Shown: positions 49,079 through 57,866 of the stretch, piece after piece
Position numbering within the stretch: position 1 is the first letter of the stretch
How the letters are laid out: each line of letters begins with the position of its first letter
Assembly (NCBI RefSeq): GCF_021462225.1
Contig: NC_061795.1
Span: 46,960,880-47,024,879 of the forward strand
Source of the DNA: Girardinichthys multiradiatus
Lineage: Eukaryota; Chordata; Actinopteri; Cyprinodontiformes; Goodeidae
DNA: 64,000 bases
Reading direction: 5' to 3'
The notes under the pieces: generated by a model
Seen by the model: only the letters and a program-made list of their open reading frames with translations
Database searches by the model: none
What the model was told of the DNA's origin: nothing
Position numbers and translations under genes: made by a program

Positions 49079-52000
49079 CCTGTCTTGGCATCACAGTGAG
49101 AACCATTTCCCCGATTTCACCATCAAATTGAGGACTGTTTGTACCAAAGTGAGGACATTTTGCTGGTCCTCACGACCTATTTTGCTAACGGTTAGGTTTA
49201 GGACTAAGGTGTGAATTGAGTTTGGGTTAAGGTTAGGGTTAGGTATGCACTGGTAATGGTTAGGTTTAGGGTTATTGTCAGGGTTAGGGCATTGAAAGGG
49301 TTGAAAATGACTGAAAATCAATGGAAGTCAATGGGAGTCAACACATGGTCCTCACTACATATAGCAAAACAAGAGAGTGTGTGTGTTTGTGTGTGTGTGA
49401 GCAGGCATACACACCTTCCTCTTGATGTGCTCCAGCATATGTTCGTGTCCCTGCAGGAAGTAAAGATGCTGGAACTCTGTATCATCTCTTTCAGGCTTCA
49501 CCAGGCCGCTTTGCTCAATGTTCACCACTTTACGGAAACCATCTGAGACAACAGCAGCAGAGTGGAGAGGTAAATACACTGATGACATAATATGAAAAAG
49601 AGAACACAAAAAGGCTATACTCACACATGTTAAGCTGCCGAACAAAGCTCGCCATGTTGTTGTGTTTAAAGTATTTTGGTAGAACCTCTTTGGCAAAGCG
49701 TCCCTGATCAAACACATGGAAACTCGTTCCAGTCTATAAGAGAGGGAGAAGGTTGTGAGGTTCAAATTGTTTGTTAAATCATTTAACTCATTTCCAGCAG
49801 TAAGAAATAAAGTACTAAATTAATCTACCAAAATCCCATTTTAACTTATTACACTTTATGTTTCAGAACAGTCACATTCTCACATAAAACCTTTGAAAAC
49901 TGTGGCCCATTGTGATTTAAAACACCAAATATTTGGATACACCAAGTTAGGTTTAGCAAGACAATCAACTGACAGTTAGCCGCTATGGAGATTTTTCACA
50001 GGCCCCTGGATCAAACCACCATGTTAAAATATAGTTTATCCTTATATACTTGTCTGTGTTCTGAAATAAGTGTTTCAGTTATTCATTATTTATTTATTAC
50101 TTTCATTGATATAAAAATAAGTCAATAGAATGAAACAACAGATTTGGTGAAGAAAACTGCATATTTGTAAGCAACAGAATGTCACATAACTCATAAATTT
50201 TCTATTTCAGAAATACATACATCAGCATCAACCCAGCTTGTCTGCATCAGCTAATCAAAAGCTATATTGTTGCTTATTGTTTAAATTAGCCAGGGGTCTG
50301 GAACCTGCAGCACCAAAGCCACCAGTGGCTCTTCGGATCTTCCAAAATGGCTGTTAATAACTTTGCCTAAAAAGATTAAGAACCGGCTAATGTTTCGATT
50401 TTGGAAATAACAAATGCAGGTTTTCAGCAGTTTTTCTCGTTTTTTCATGGAAAAACCATGTTGAATTTCCACAATAGAATGATACTAAAGGTAGTTGGAG
50501 TATTCTGATTCCTAATTTAATTTACTGTGAATATAAATGAACGTTAACAAGTAAATATGCAACACTGTAGCCATGGCTAAATTCTATCTTTAGTCCCTTG
50601 ACCAAAAGAAATGCCAGTCAAATAATAAGTTTTCAATCTGTTTTTATTGTCATTAGAGTGTAAACTACATGCTTCTTTACTTCATTTTTTCAAAAATATC
50701 AACATCCTACAGAATTAAGTGGTGGTTCTTTGCAAAAACTTCCTGTAGTATATTTTTATCGAAACTTGATAAAGGTTTGTGGTTCTAAACAAGTTTAATT
50801 AACTAGAGTTAGGGAAAAAATGGCTCTTTGAATTGTAAAAGTTGCTGACCCCTGAAACAAGCAGATATAGATCAAATTTCATCTTAACCCCCTTTTACAC
50901 TATTGTCATGAAATGGCCTCAAACTGTGTCTTCTTTTAATCCAGCCAAGGTATACTAAATGCTTCACATAGTTGAGCCTGGAAATTGTTTTAAATTACTT
51001 TTATGACCAATTTTGCCTAATGTCACTAATTTGCATCATACCTAAATGTATTTCTATTGTAAGGACTAGAGTCAAATGAACAATCTCTACTGAATTTAAA
51101 AAACCTCTGGTCAGCAAAAATACTAACCATTTTGTTTCATTTAATTCGAATCCAACTAATTTAGTCAGGGTATAAAAAGGAAAGTTGTGCGAGCATTTCC
51201 ACAGTAATGATCTGTTTGAAGAGTTTCAGTCAGGTTTCAGAGCTCATCATATCACTGAAACAGCACTGGGGAAAGTCACTAATGATATTCTCATGGCCTC
51301 AGTTAAATTAGGCAATCAGGGGAACAGGACTAGGTTTGTTTAAATCTTATTTGTCTGATAGATTCCAGTTTGTCCGTGTAAATGATAAATCTTCTTCACA
51401 TTCCAAGGTTACATTCCAGGGTGGAGTACCACAGGGTTAAGTGCTTGGGCCAATTCTCCTAACTAAATATATGTCTTCATTTGGTCCAGTTATCAGTAAG
51501 AAAGTGAAGAACCTTGCTGTTACCTTAACTAGAAAATGTCATGTAAATCCCATATTAAGCAGATTTCTGGGACTATCCTTCTACCATCTCCGGAATGTTA
51601 CCATAATTAGTATTATTCTGTCCCAGCATGATGAGAAACTTGTTCAGGTATTTGTTACTGCAAGGCATGACTACCATTTTTATTAGGAAGTCCAAAAATT
51701 CTGTTAAAAGCCTTCAGCTTATTAAAAACATTGCAGCGACAATCTCAGACTGCTTGTTTCCTGGTGGTTTCTAGAGTTTCTAAAAGTAGAATGGGATCTT
51801 TTAGTTATCAGGCTCCTCTCCTCTGGAACCATCTCCCAGTTTTAGTCTGTGAGGCAGACACCCTGTCTACTTTAAGACTAGGCTTAGAACTTTCCTTTTT
51901 GATAAAGCTTATAATTAATGGCTCATGCTATCCTTAACTACCTCTATAGTTGTGCTACTATATGCTTAGCTTGCTCGAAGACATACTGAGCACCTTTTCC

Positions 52001-53979
52001 TTACTCTGCTACTTTCTCCTACTACTGTACATTTTCTGCAGCTATTGTTCCATTAACTTTATGTTGTCTCTCTGTTTTGTGTCATCATAGAATATATCTC
52101 TGGCCTGGTGTTCTGTTTTAATGACACCTTCCTGGAAGGAACCTTTGGCTTAGCTATTGCTGCAAGTAAACTCACATTCTCTTTCCATAGATGAGACACT
52201 GGACTCTCTCTCTGTGTTTAACCTTGTCTCTCTCCTAGTCAAAGCACTGGAGGAGCTCTAGCTGCGGCTAACTGCAGCTACATTCTCAATAAAGAAGAGG
52301 AAATGGTGCAAAGTCAGTAACTCAGTGCAATTAGCTGGAAATTATTAGATAGGCAATCTTTATTTTGTTGTGAAGTGGTAATATTTAAATAAAATGAACT
52401 GCTTCGAATTTGTTTTTTTTTCTTTAAGACACTTAAAATCCAATGTGGCTGCATTTAATAATGGACATTTAATACCTACAATTGAGTAACATCCTGGAGG
52501 TAGAGAATGGTGAATTAAACATAGCTGCTAAGGCCTAATTACAGCACCACCTATTGGTTAAATAGGCTAAAAAGGAAAATTTCAGCACATAAAATAATTT
52601 GGCCAATGTGTCGCTAAAAAACTTAATTAACTGCTGCTTTTTAGTTGTGTTTCTCTAGGAGATGGAGCCACTAAAGGAGCTACTATTGCAACTAACTCTT
52701 TCCTTTGCTAATGCTTGTTAACCCCCAGTCAGAACAATCGTAAATCAGGATAAAAACCTAAAGTTTATTTTCTCTCTATTGAAATTCAAGATACATTATT
52801 TTTAATTTAAATTTTTTTGGTTACTTTTAAAAAAAGTTGGCTCCTATTTTATGATGTTTTGATTATGTCTACAAACAACTCACAACCCTTGAATAAGAAT
52901 AACAATCTTTTGTTATTTTGCCCCTTTCGTTTCCTCAAATAGGAGTCATCCTGTTTTTAGTTTTATGAATTTCCAACATTCCATATTTGTAAGGACAGGA
53001 CTGCCGGCAGTCCAGCTCAGCTGTGGTACTCCTGTTTCTCAGCCATGTCTTTGGAATGTGTGCACAATGTAGGTTTTCGTTGTCTTGATGAAAATTACAT
53101 GGATGTTTCTGGAAAAGATGTAGTCTTGAAGGCAGCTTATGTTGCTCTAAACTCAGGGTCATTGGTTTGTATTCTATTCTTTTCTTTCAAATGTACTTTT
53201 ACAAAAAAGAGAGGCAAAATTTTGATAGGTACATTAAATGATGTATGTATGCAAAAGAACATAATCCCTTCCCATATTTGATTTTTTTAACTTCCATTAA
53301 ATTTTTCAACTGATTCAAGTCCTACATCCATCCCATTCCACGTTGGTTTGAAACATTTTAGAGATTTAAAAGTTCAAGTGGGCTGATGTTAACTAATATC
53401 TTGGATTTGTACATTTGACTGTGAAACAAACCTTAAAAATATGTTATACTTACTTGTTCGAATGTCTAAACATACCAGATCTTTAGAACATAAACATATT
53501 TGAAGGTCTGACTGATTCTAAACATATTTGCACAATTACTTTATAATTACATTAGTGAAGCTGTGTGCAATTTCTGTTTAGTTTAAAATACCTGCTTGAG
53601 GTCATTTTAGCACCTGTTATTGTGGTAGGTTGGAGATGAATGCAACATGTGAACTGATCTGCTGAATAATAATAATATTAACCCAATCCCTAACCCTACT
53701 CATCCCAGTTCCCAGTTCCAGTCAGACTAAAAGGAACCATCCTGAGTAGCTTTTCTACTACATTATCTACCTTCCTTTGACTGTTTATGCATGTGATTTC
53801 TAAGCATTTATCAGCCAGTAATATAGGTTTAATTGTTTTTAGGTGGGACTTACAGTGCTCCAGCAGATGAGGTGGTTGGTATCTGGATTTTCCACCAGCG
53901 TCCACAGTTTAGTGAGGAAAGCCGGCACGTTGCTAGCAAAGCTGCCGTCCACACCTGCGATACCTGGAGACTCCTGCAT
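33080..53979 (-). CDS. hsf4: heat shock transcription factor 4, 11 exons
   Basis: HSF4 is a nuclear trimeric activator that binds inverted nGAAn heat-shock elements. In vertebrates it is needed in lens development. Exons (minus strand): 53,979-53,854; 49,733-49,625; 49,542-49,415; 45,084-44,960; 42,775-42,700; 41,659-41,592; 37,529-37,430; 35,614-35,502; 35,375-35,145; 35,069-34,961; 33,145-33,080. All junctions are GT-AG and phases match throughout, giving 417 codons without a stop. Exons 1-3 encode the winged-helix DNA-binding domain (about residues 16-121), exons 4-6 the HR-A/B trimerisation coiled coil (about 122-200), and exons 7-10 the proline- and acidic-rich regulatory part. It is called HSF4 and not HSF1 because it starts MQE and has [25 protein letters not shown] and [14 protein letters not shown] as in HSF4, and the HSF1-type HR-C region was not seen. 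Promoter evidence is limited to a CCAAT box on the plus strand near 54,011. Confidence 0.95.
33600..34580 (+). pseudogene. Tc1-like transposase remnant split by a LINE
   Basis: Decayed plus-strand Tc1 text: GGACCAGGGTAGATATGTGTGG, CCAACTGTCAAGCATGGTAT (TVKHG) and TTGGGCTTGTTTTGATTCC (WACFDS) before the LINE at 34,077-34,396. It continues after it with AGTCAAAGTCCAGACCTTAA (SPDL) and GCTGTGGTGGGAATTTAAAG. It lies in hsf4 intron 10. Confidence 0.75.
34077..34396 (+). mobile_element. RTE-like LINE 3' end inserted in Tc1
   Basis: Frames read [20 protein letters not shown], then [36 protein letters not shown] and a 3' end with CGGATAAGCGGAAGACGACG. A 9-bp target duplication CAGCAAATC lies at 34,068-34,076 and 34,397-34,405. 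The C-terminal frame is still open, so the insertion is fairly recent. Confidence 0.85.
34961..35069 (-). CDS. hsf4: hsf4 exon 10
   Basis: Acceptor GTGTGCAG, donor GTAATG. It completes a split arginine codon and then encodes [20 protein letters not shown] and a leucine/glutamine-rich helix, part of the C-terminal regulatory region. It ends at phase 0. Confidence 0.88.
35145..35375 (-). CDS. hsf4: hsf4 exon 9
   Basis: 231 nt between CGTGCGCAG and GTACGT. It encodes [15 protein letters not shown], a phosphorylation-dependent sumoylation-like KxExxSP motif (LIKEEPVSP), then a glycine-rich stretch, CEVCTSEPP and [17 protein letters not shown]. These blocks are the strongest evidence for HSF4. 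Confidence 0.93.
35502..35614 (-). CDS. hsf4: hsf4 exon 8
   Basis: Acceptor TTCTCTTCTCAG, donor GTGAGT. It encodes [20 protein letters not shown], with the GPIISD block shared by HSF1 and HSF4, then [17 protein letters not shown] and a split arginine codon. Confidence 0.93.
35776..36975 (+). mobile_element. Tc1-like element with decayed transposase
   Basis: The ends read TACTCACTGGCCATTTTATT and AATAAAGTGGCCGATGAGTG, flanked by TA. This is the familiar fish Tc1 family whose ends contain TTATTAGGTACACC. The plus-strand transposase (about 35,930-36,930) keeps [21 protein letters not shown] HTH text and NLNPIEHLW, but it has many stops and frameshifts. It lies in hsf4 intron 7, antisense to hsf4. 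Confidence 0.9.
37430..37529 (-). CDS. hsf4: hsf4 exon 7
   Basis: Acceptor TTGTTCCCATCAG, donor GTGAGT. It encodes [20 protein letters not shown] and ends SYYIHS, proline-rich as in the HSF4 region after KRKL. Phases match exons 6 and 8. Confidence 0.92.
38028..39605 (+). mobile_element. Tc1 element nested in the solo LTR
   Basis: A 1,578-bp element with TA on both sides. The ends CAGTGCTCAAAAAAATATAG and its mirror CTTTATTTTTTTTGAGTAGTG have a few mismatches. It carries a plus-strand transposase and interrupts the LTR, so it is younger than the LTR. Confidence 0.93.
38327..39348 (+). pseudogene. Tc1 transposase with several stops and one frameshift
   Basis: The frame opens with [20 protein letters not shown] and keeps the HTH ([16 protein letters not shown]), an [14 protein letters not shown] basic part, VVFTDESRF (first aspartate), [11 protein letters not shown] (second aspartate) and NLIEHIWD (glutamate). 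Stops occur near 38,392 and 38,664. After 39,010 the frame shifts before the QDNARPH block. It ends GGHTQY at 39,348. Inactive. Confidence 0.9.
40080..40710 (+). pseudogene. Tc1-like transposase remnant
   Basis: The order of motifs is conserved: GTCAAGCATGGTGGTGGTG (VKHGGG) near 40,328, GATGGTCTGGGGCTGTTTTT near 40,349, CAGCAGGACAATGATCC near 40,465, AGTCAAAGTCCAGATGTAAA (QSPDVN) near 40,532. Stops are frequent. It lies in hsf4 intron 6. Confidence 0.8.
41560..41583. repeat. (GT)n microsatellite
   Basis: About 12 GT units, ending about 10 bp from the 3' end of hsf4 exon 6. On the hsf4 strand it is a CA repeat just inside intron 6. Confidence 0.9.
41592..41659 (-). CDS. hsf4: hsf4 exon 6
   Basis: Acceptor TCTTCGCCAG, donor GTGAGT. 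It encodes [10 protein letters not shown], the end of HR-B, then AVGLKRK and a split leucine codon. KRKL is a basic nuclear-localisation-type patch. Confidence 0.92.
42700..42775 (-). CDS. hsf4: hsf4 exon 5
   Basis: Acceptor GCATGCAG, donor GTTAGT. It encodes [20 protein letters not shown] and KVMNK, heptad-type sequence of the HR-A/B trimerisation coil. Confidence 0.93.
42776..43249. other. hsf4 intron 4, unassigned part
   Basis: No repeat was recognised. Overlapping plus-strand frames of 113 and 66 codons at 42,898-43,239 are antisense to hsf4 and have no motif. Confidence 0.4.
43250..43560 (+). mobile_element. RTE-like LINE C-terminal fragment
   Basis: MSFLDREAG, then [20 protein letters not shown] and [15 protein letters not shown] match the LINE C-terminus at 34,077-34,396. 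It lies in hsf4 intron 4 and is truncated at both ends. Confidence 0.8.
43561..44599. other. hsf4 intron 4, unassigned with (GT)n
   Basis: Mostly unique AT-rich DNA. A (GT)n microsatellite of about 52 bp lies at 44,320-44,371. Confidence 0.5.
44600..44780 (+). pseudogene. Tc1-like transposase fragment
   Basis: ACAGTCAAGCATGTTGGTGG and GATGCTCAGTGTCTGGCT match the [13 protein letters not shown] block, and the preceding GTATGTCTGGAGGAGGGAAA matches the YVWRR block. About 180 bp survive. Confidence 0.55.
44960..45084 (-). CDS. hsf4: hsf4 exon 4
   Basis: Acceptor TGCGTCCAG, donor GTGAGT. It encodes [30 protein letters not shown] and [11 protein letters not shown], the first half of HR-A. Strong heptad pattern. 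Confidence 0.94.
45502..45689 (-). mobile_element. family B Tc1 terminal fragment
   Basis: On the minus strand it starts CAGTGCCTTGCGAAAGTATT after a (TA)n tract, like 31,315, and stops abruptly at ACTGAAAAG, where the solo family A end begins. Confidence 0.9.
45710..46215 (-). repeat. passenger segment of an inverted duplication, copy 2
   Basis: Reverse complement of 30,704-31,204 with only scattered differences (for example CCTTGTTTTATT against AATAAAACAATG). Non-coding; no transposon motif. Confidence 0.9.
46216..47483 (-). mobile_element. family A Tc1, full-length but decayed
   Basis: TA flanks both ends. At 1,268 bp this is the standard size for the family. The minus-strand transposase has [22 protein letters not shown] (first aspartate), [13 protein letters not shown] (second aspartate) and, after a frameshift near 46,505, the IIEPLWGV block. 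The N-terminal half (46,940-47,400) is present but broken by stops. It keeps the part deleted in the 29,781 copy. Confidence 0.88.
47484..47959. other. hsf4 intron 3, unassigned part
   Basis: No repeat was recognised. A 119-codon minus-strand frame (47,467-47,826) has low-complexity hydrophobic composition and no motif. Confidence 0.35.
47960..48720 (+). pseudogene. Tc1-like transposase remnant
   Basis: Motif order along the plus strand: AGATGCTCTATGCGTAGAGC, GTTTGGTCAGATGAGACC (WSDET, first aspartate) near 48,235, TTGTGAAGCTTGGAGGTGGG (VKLGGG) near 48,328, TTTCTGCAAGATAATGATCC (LQDNDP, second aspartate) near 48,479, CCAATAGAAAACATATGGAA (PIENIW, glutamate) near 48,587. Stops and deletions are frequent. 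It is an old copy in hsf4 intron 3. Confidence 0.85.
49051..49077. repeat. (GT)n microsatellite
   Basis: About 13 GT units in hsf4 intron 3. Confidence 0.9.
49180..49300. repeat. degenerate TTAGGG-like repeat
   Basis: The motifs GGTTAGG, GTTTAGGACT, GTTAGGGTTAGG, TTAGGTTTAGGG and CAGGGTTAGGGC recur over about 100 bp. They resemble vertebrate telomere units but are irregular. Confidence 0.6.
49415..49542 (-). CDS. hsf4: hsf4 exon 3
   Basis: Acceptor GTTGTCTCAG, donor GTGTGT. It encodes [20 protein letters not shown] and [15 protein letters not shown], ending KRK: the C-terminal third of the HSF DNA-binding domain (wing and helix 4). A CA-repeat stretch begins about 15 nt into the following intron. 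Confidence 0.95.
49625..49733 (-). CDS. hsf4: hsf4 exon 2
   Basis: Acceptor CTCTTATAG, donor GTGAGT. It encodes [20 protein letters not shown] and [16 protein letters not shown], the recognition-helix signature of all HSFs. It ends one base into the tyrosine codon completed by exon 3. Confidence 0.97.
49734..51169. other. hsf4 intron 1, unassigned part
   Basis: AT-rich DNA without a recognised repeat or RNA gene. Confidence 0.4.
51170..52330 (+). mobile_element. L2/I-like LINE fragment
   Basis: The plus strand reads [15 protein letters not shown] and [10 protein letters not shown] near 51,223-51,300 (RT palm), then a broken [13 protein letters not shown] and GVPQG-like block (51,350-51,440). 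The decayed C-terminus ([15 protein letters not shown], 51,799-51,843) and 3' UTR follow. There are many stops and an internal deletion. It lies in hsf4 intron 1. Confidence 0.75.
52331..52919. other. hsf4 intron 1, unassigned part
   Basis: No feature recognised. Confidence 0.35.
52920..53175 (-). pseudogene. Tc1-like transposase fragment, minus strand
   Basis: The minus-strand frame reads [20 protein letters not shown] (second-aspartate block, where family members have QDNAxxHxA) followed by a broken [16 protein letters not shown], matching the LDWPxxSPDLxPIEN region in disrupted form. Inactive. Confidence 0.7.
53176..53853. other. hsf4 intron 1, unassigned part
   Basis: No feature recognised. 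Confidence 0.35.
53854..53979 (-). CDS. hsf4: hsf4 exon 1
   Basis: ATG at 53,979-53,977, donor GTAAGT at 53,853. The 42 codons begin [10 protein letters not shown] and contain [16 protein letters not shown] and HLICWS, the start of the HSF DNA-binding domain. The MQE start agrees with HSF4. The upstream minus strand (53,980-54,020) is a plausible 5' UTR with a plus-strand CCAAT. Confidence 0.95.
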
Positions 53980-54021
53980 GTTCACCCCTTGTCTTCTTCA
54001 CAGCAAGGAAACCAATCGTAT

Positions 54022-55595
54022 GGAAAAGTGTTTATATGTGAAAGTGTAGCTTCCTAGATTAGTCCATGTTAGAGAATGATCGTCACTGATAATCCCAGGT
54101 TTGTCTCTTTGATTCCATCTCAGTTGGTAGACTTTCTCTGTTTGTGCTCACAGATGTTTCTTCTTGTCTTTTTAGCAGATTATTGTCTTTCACCGTGCTT
54201 CCCTTGTCATCATCCAACTGAATGTGGTCACAGAAGGTCTGTGTCAGCACACACAGAATGTAAGCCAATCCACCCGCGGCCTCCCAATGACAATCCAAAG
54301 AGTCCAACAATACACTGATCACACAAAAAGGTTCAATAATACACAGTGAAAGGGTTGCTGGGTAACCTGAACACCACTGGGCTCAGTGTTACTGTGTTCC
54401 ACACAGAAAGGATATGTCTATGCATCCTGTGTTACACCTGAGTGACCATAACTGTTAGGATTCATGATGGGAATTAGCTGAAAATGATCAACCCTGATTT
54501 AGATTCATGCTTTTTATTCTGACTCATTTAATCCCAAATTTGCCTTAATAGTGACATAAACATTCAAATTTTAATTAATGTTCCTTTTTACTTCTGATAG
54601 AAAATTCTGTTCGAAAGTTATTTAAATTAATTTACAACTTCATTAGAGAATATTAAAATGTAAAGAGATACACATCCTTTATTTATTCAAATGGCAGCTT
54701 AATCGGGTTCTAGGACTTTCACATCTCTCCTCCAAAACCTTCAAATACTTCCAATAATATATAAAATATGACAGATTGATTTTTTGATAATATCCAGAAC
54801 AGAGATAGTATTGTTACTGAGACCAGGAATTACTTTTGGGACAGTTATAATTCGATCTCCGCAAGCTTCGGTCATCTGAATCGTTCTATCAGGTGTAGGT
54901 TATAAGTACATTATTCCTACTGATTGCTATTATGCTCCTTTTGGCACCTGTTGTTGATTCTGTTTCATAAAAAAACAAACGTGATCTTATAGTTGGTGTG
55001 TTGGAACTTCTGTTGCTTTTTTGTAAAGCTGTTGAAAACTCTCTCACTTGCAACAATGGCATTGTTTTAGCAATCCTTATTCAATGCAGGTAAAAACTAC
55101 CTGAAGTTGTAAAGATGGTAAAACAGGTGATTGACTGTATCTAGAAATATGTGGGATGATAAACTCAGTGATAATGGAACAATAATAAGTATTATATAAA
55201 AAAGATGGAAATTATATGCAATAATTATACAACCATGATCAATAATCATATAGGACTAATGCATGTTACTTTAAATCTGCTTGTTATAGCTGTAAGGTTG
55301 ACCATCAAATGTTTTCATTCGAGAGATGACATCTGAATTTATTCTGCAGGTGAAGAGGACTGACTTTCTATTGGTGGTTTTACATCTATTACCATTATGA
55401 CCACTAGATGGTGCCATCGTATTTTAGACGTAGTCAAGGATTCTTTGAAATTTAAATACAATCCCATTCAAACGCTATGATTAAATGAAACATGTATATT
55501 TTAACACATTTGCTTAGAATTCCTTTAACTTAAAAAATCAGTAATGATGGTGGTGAGAGAATTTAAGTGCACCCTTCCATCAAACATTTTGACAG
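54022..55595. other. region upstream of hsf4, unassigned
   Basis: About 1.6 kb between the divergent hsf4 and polymerase genes. A 79-codon minus-strand frame (54,083-54,322) has no domain and is not called. The rest is AT-rich without recognised repeats. Confidence 0.4.
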
Positions 55596-55597
55596 GT

Positions 55598-55632
55598 GGG
55601 CGGGACTTCCGGTGAGGGCGGGACTTCCGGTG
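55598..55632 (+). promoter_or_regulatory. tandem Sp1/ETS-type motif pair, candidate promoter of the polymerase gene
   Basis: Two copies of GGGCGGGACTTCCGGTG lie 18 bp apart (55,598-55,614 and 55,616-55,632). Each has a GC box (GGGCGGG) and an ETS site (ACTTCCGG, complement CCGGAAGT). GGGACTTCC also resembles a kappa-B half-site. The GC-rich patch (55,595-55,700) stands out from AT-rich flanks about 1 kb before the first exon. Promoter function is inferred. Confidence 0.5.
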
Positions 55633-55732
55633 GGGGGCATATGGGCGCCATGTGGTTGCCATGTGGGCAGGGGGGGTGTGTCCAAGGGGCGTAACAGTGG
55701 ATGTTGATTGGTTGTCGTCATTAGGGGCGATA

Positions 55733-55835
55733 CCTTAAATGAGTCAATTAAAACACAGGGGTGTGTTTAAGGGTGTTACGGGGAAGGCCTTAAATGAGCC
55801 AATTAAAACACACAGGGGTGTGTTTAAGGGTGTTA
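55733..55835 (+). repeat. direct repeat of about 46-48 bp, two copies
   Basis: CCTTAAATGAG(T/C)CAATTAAAACACA followed by GGGGTGTGTTTAAGGGTGTTA occurs at 55,733-55,778 and 55,788-55,835, nearly identical, with a 2-bp CA insertion in the second. The internal CCAATTA is CCAAT-like. It sits in the upstream region of the polymerase gene. Confidence 0.85.
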
Positions 55836-56640
55836 TTAATAATCTGTATGTTTTTTTCAGGCGTTAATACATCTAAAAAACAAAACAACAAAAAAAAAGA
55901 CATGCATCCTTTTATATTTTTAAAGGTATAATCAACTTAATGTTGACCTATCACATGAAATCCTAATAAAGGAACTGTGTAACCTGACAGAATTGTAAGT
56001 TAATTTTTGCTTTACAGCAGGACCTATTTGTTGAATATATGAGCCAGTCTAAATCCGTTCAAAATAGAAAAGACCTAAAAAAGTAAATAAAAAAAAATTG
56101 TGCTTCACTACATCGATGGAACGAGAAAAACCTTCAGCTTCTGCGTCAACATACTGGAAAAGCAGCTGAAAATAGGTAAGACGAATATCAGATTAACAGA
56201 AAAAAAAAAAGAACATCAGTATACTGTTTCCAAGTTACAAATTGACTAGCAATGATGTGTTTGTTTTTGAATCATGAGAGACTCCATTTTAGGAAAAAGG
56301 AATGATAATTTAAGTTACCTGTAGCTTTTCTAAAAAACATTTTTACTTTTTCATCTTAGAGTTACAGGGGGTTACAACTGTTAGGGGCAATGTCAGGAAA
56401 GGGGCAGTTACGTCTGTTTCTTAGATAACATATCACCTTTGAACTCAAGAAGGGTTTTGGTCTTAAAAACATAGTCTTTGCAGTTGAGATAACACTGTCA
56501 TGTTCTGGTATAAAATACTGTGTGTAAATGTTGGGGGCTCTGTTTCACTGGCTAACCTCAGTGTCAGGGTCTTCAAATGCTGAATGTCTTTGAACCATAA
56601 CACTTGTTACATTGAAAAATACCAGTACTGACAAGAAAAA
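55836..56640 (+). other. upstream/5' region of the polymerase gene
   Basis: AT-rich DNA without repeats. It may hold the transcription start and a 5' UTR intron, but none can be placed. Confidence 0.35.
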
Positions 56641-56787
56641 ATGTCGGTAAATATTTCAGGAAACCCGGAAATTGTGGCTTCTTCTTCTGATAATTCACAA
56701 AAGCACAATGACATCTTAAAACGTAAGTAAGTAAGTAAGTATCATTAAATGCATGTGAATGTTCTCAATTTTTTGTTTATATATATT

Positions 56788-56830
<43 letters not shown>

Positions 56831-56918
56831 TTTTGTTTCTTTGTCATAGAACCCACCGCTGATGACCTTGATGATTTCATCTTGACACAATCAGATTATG
56901 GTAAGTAAATGTTAAATG

Positions 56919-56955
<37 letters not shown>

Positions 56956-57823
56956 TAACCCTTGACAATGTTTCAATTTATAGATTTGATGAGAGAGGTA
57001 AACCCGAATGATCAAGTTGGAGGATTTAGCGGCTGGAATAGACACTCTAAATTGAGACGGCGAATTATCTCCAAACAAGAAAAACTCGCAACTACATCTG
57101 AACTTTCTTCTAACACAGAAATTACGACAGATTCTTTGAATACTCCTCCGCCAATTATCATCATTTCCCCTGAAGACACACCGGATAAGTTACCGGCACC
57201 TCCAGAAAGTAAGTCCTAAGAACTAACTGTTTTTCTTTGAGAGTGAATGTATTTTATTTATGTGTTATTAGAGACTTTTGTTTTAAACCTCAGATAAAAC
57301 TGTTTACAGATTCGACTGAGAGCTCTGTGGAAGACATAGTTGTCGAGCAGGAGCAAGGTAAGGAAATAAAAATTAAATAAAAACAATATATATATATATA
57401 TATATATATGTATTTTAAGCATAGTTCAATAAAAATGTCATATAAACCTGTTTACAGATACATCCAAAGATGCCACATTAAATCCGCCCACCAGAAGGTC
57501 GCTTTTCAAAGATCAAGACAGCTTTCAGCAGAACGGCACAGTTTCAGTCCAACAAGAAGTGAAATCTGCAGGTTTTACCGCAAAGAATCGGAGTAAGATT
57601 AAAAAAAAAACTTGTGTATTTTAAAAACTATTTTTTCGTTTTATTTATGAACGCTGTGCTGCGCAGCGTAAGATAACTTTTTATTGTCTTCTGTTTTTAC
57701 AGAATATTTAACCCCGGCCAAAAGACAGCGACTCTTTGCGCTACAAAGCAGAGCAACGCTAGTGAGTGGATTAATGAACGGTACGTTTTAATTCATACAT
57801 ACATACTGAATTAATTTTAATTC

Positions 57824-57866
<43 letters not shown>

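Noticed and set aside
49180..49300. Interstitial telomere
   Set aside because: TTAGGG-like units are too irregular and too few. The flanking GTCCTCAC text belongs to a common fish intergenic repeat.
33080..53979. Reading the heat-shock-factor gene as hsf1 or hsf2
   Set aside because: The DNA-binding domain alone would allow hsf1, but the MQE start, the [13 protein letters not shown] coil, the KRKLPLMLDD block, the [14 protein letters not shown] block and the apparent lack of an HR-C region fit HSF4.
54083..54322. 79-codon minus-strand frame just upstream of hsf4
   Set aside because: It looks mildly protein-like (a hydrophobic LAYILCVLTQTF stretch) but has no splice partner, domain or known neighbour. 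It lies where a 5' UTR or promoter of hsf4 is expected.
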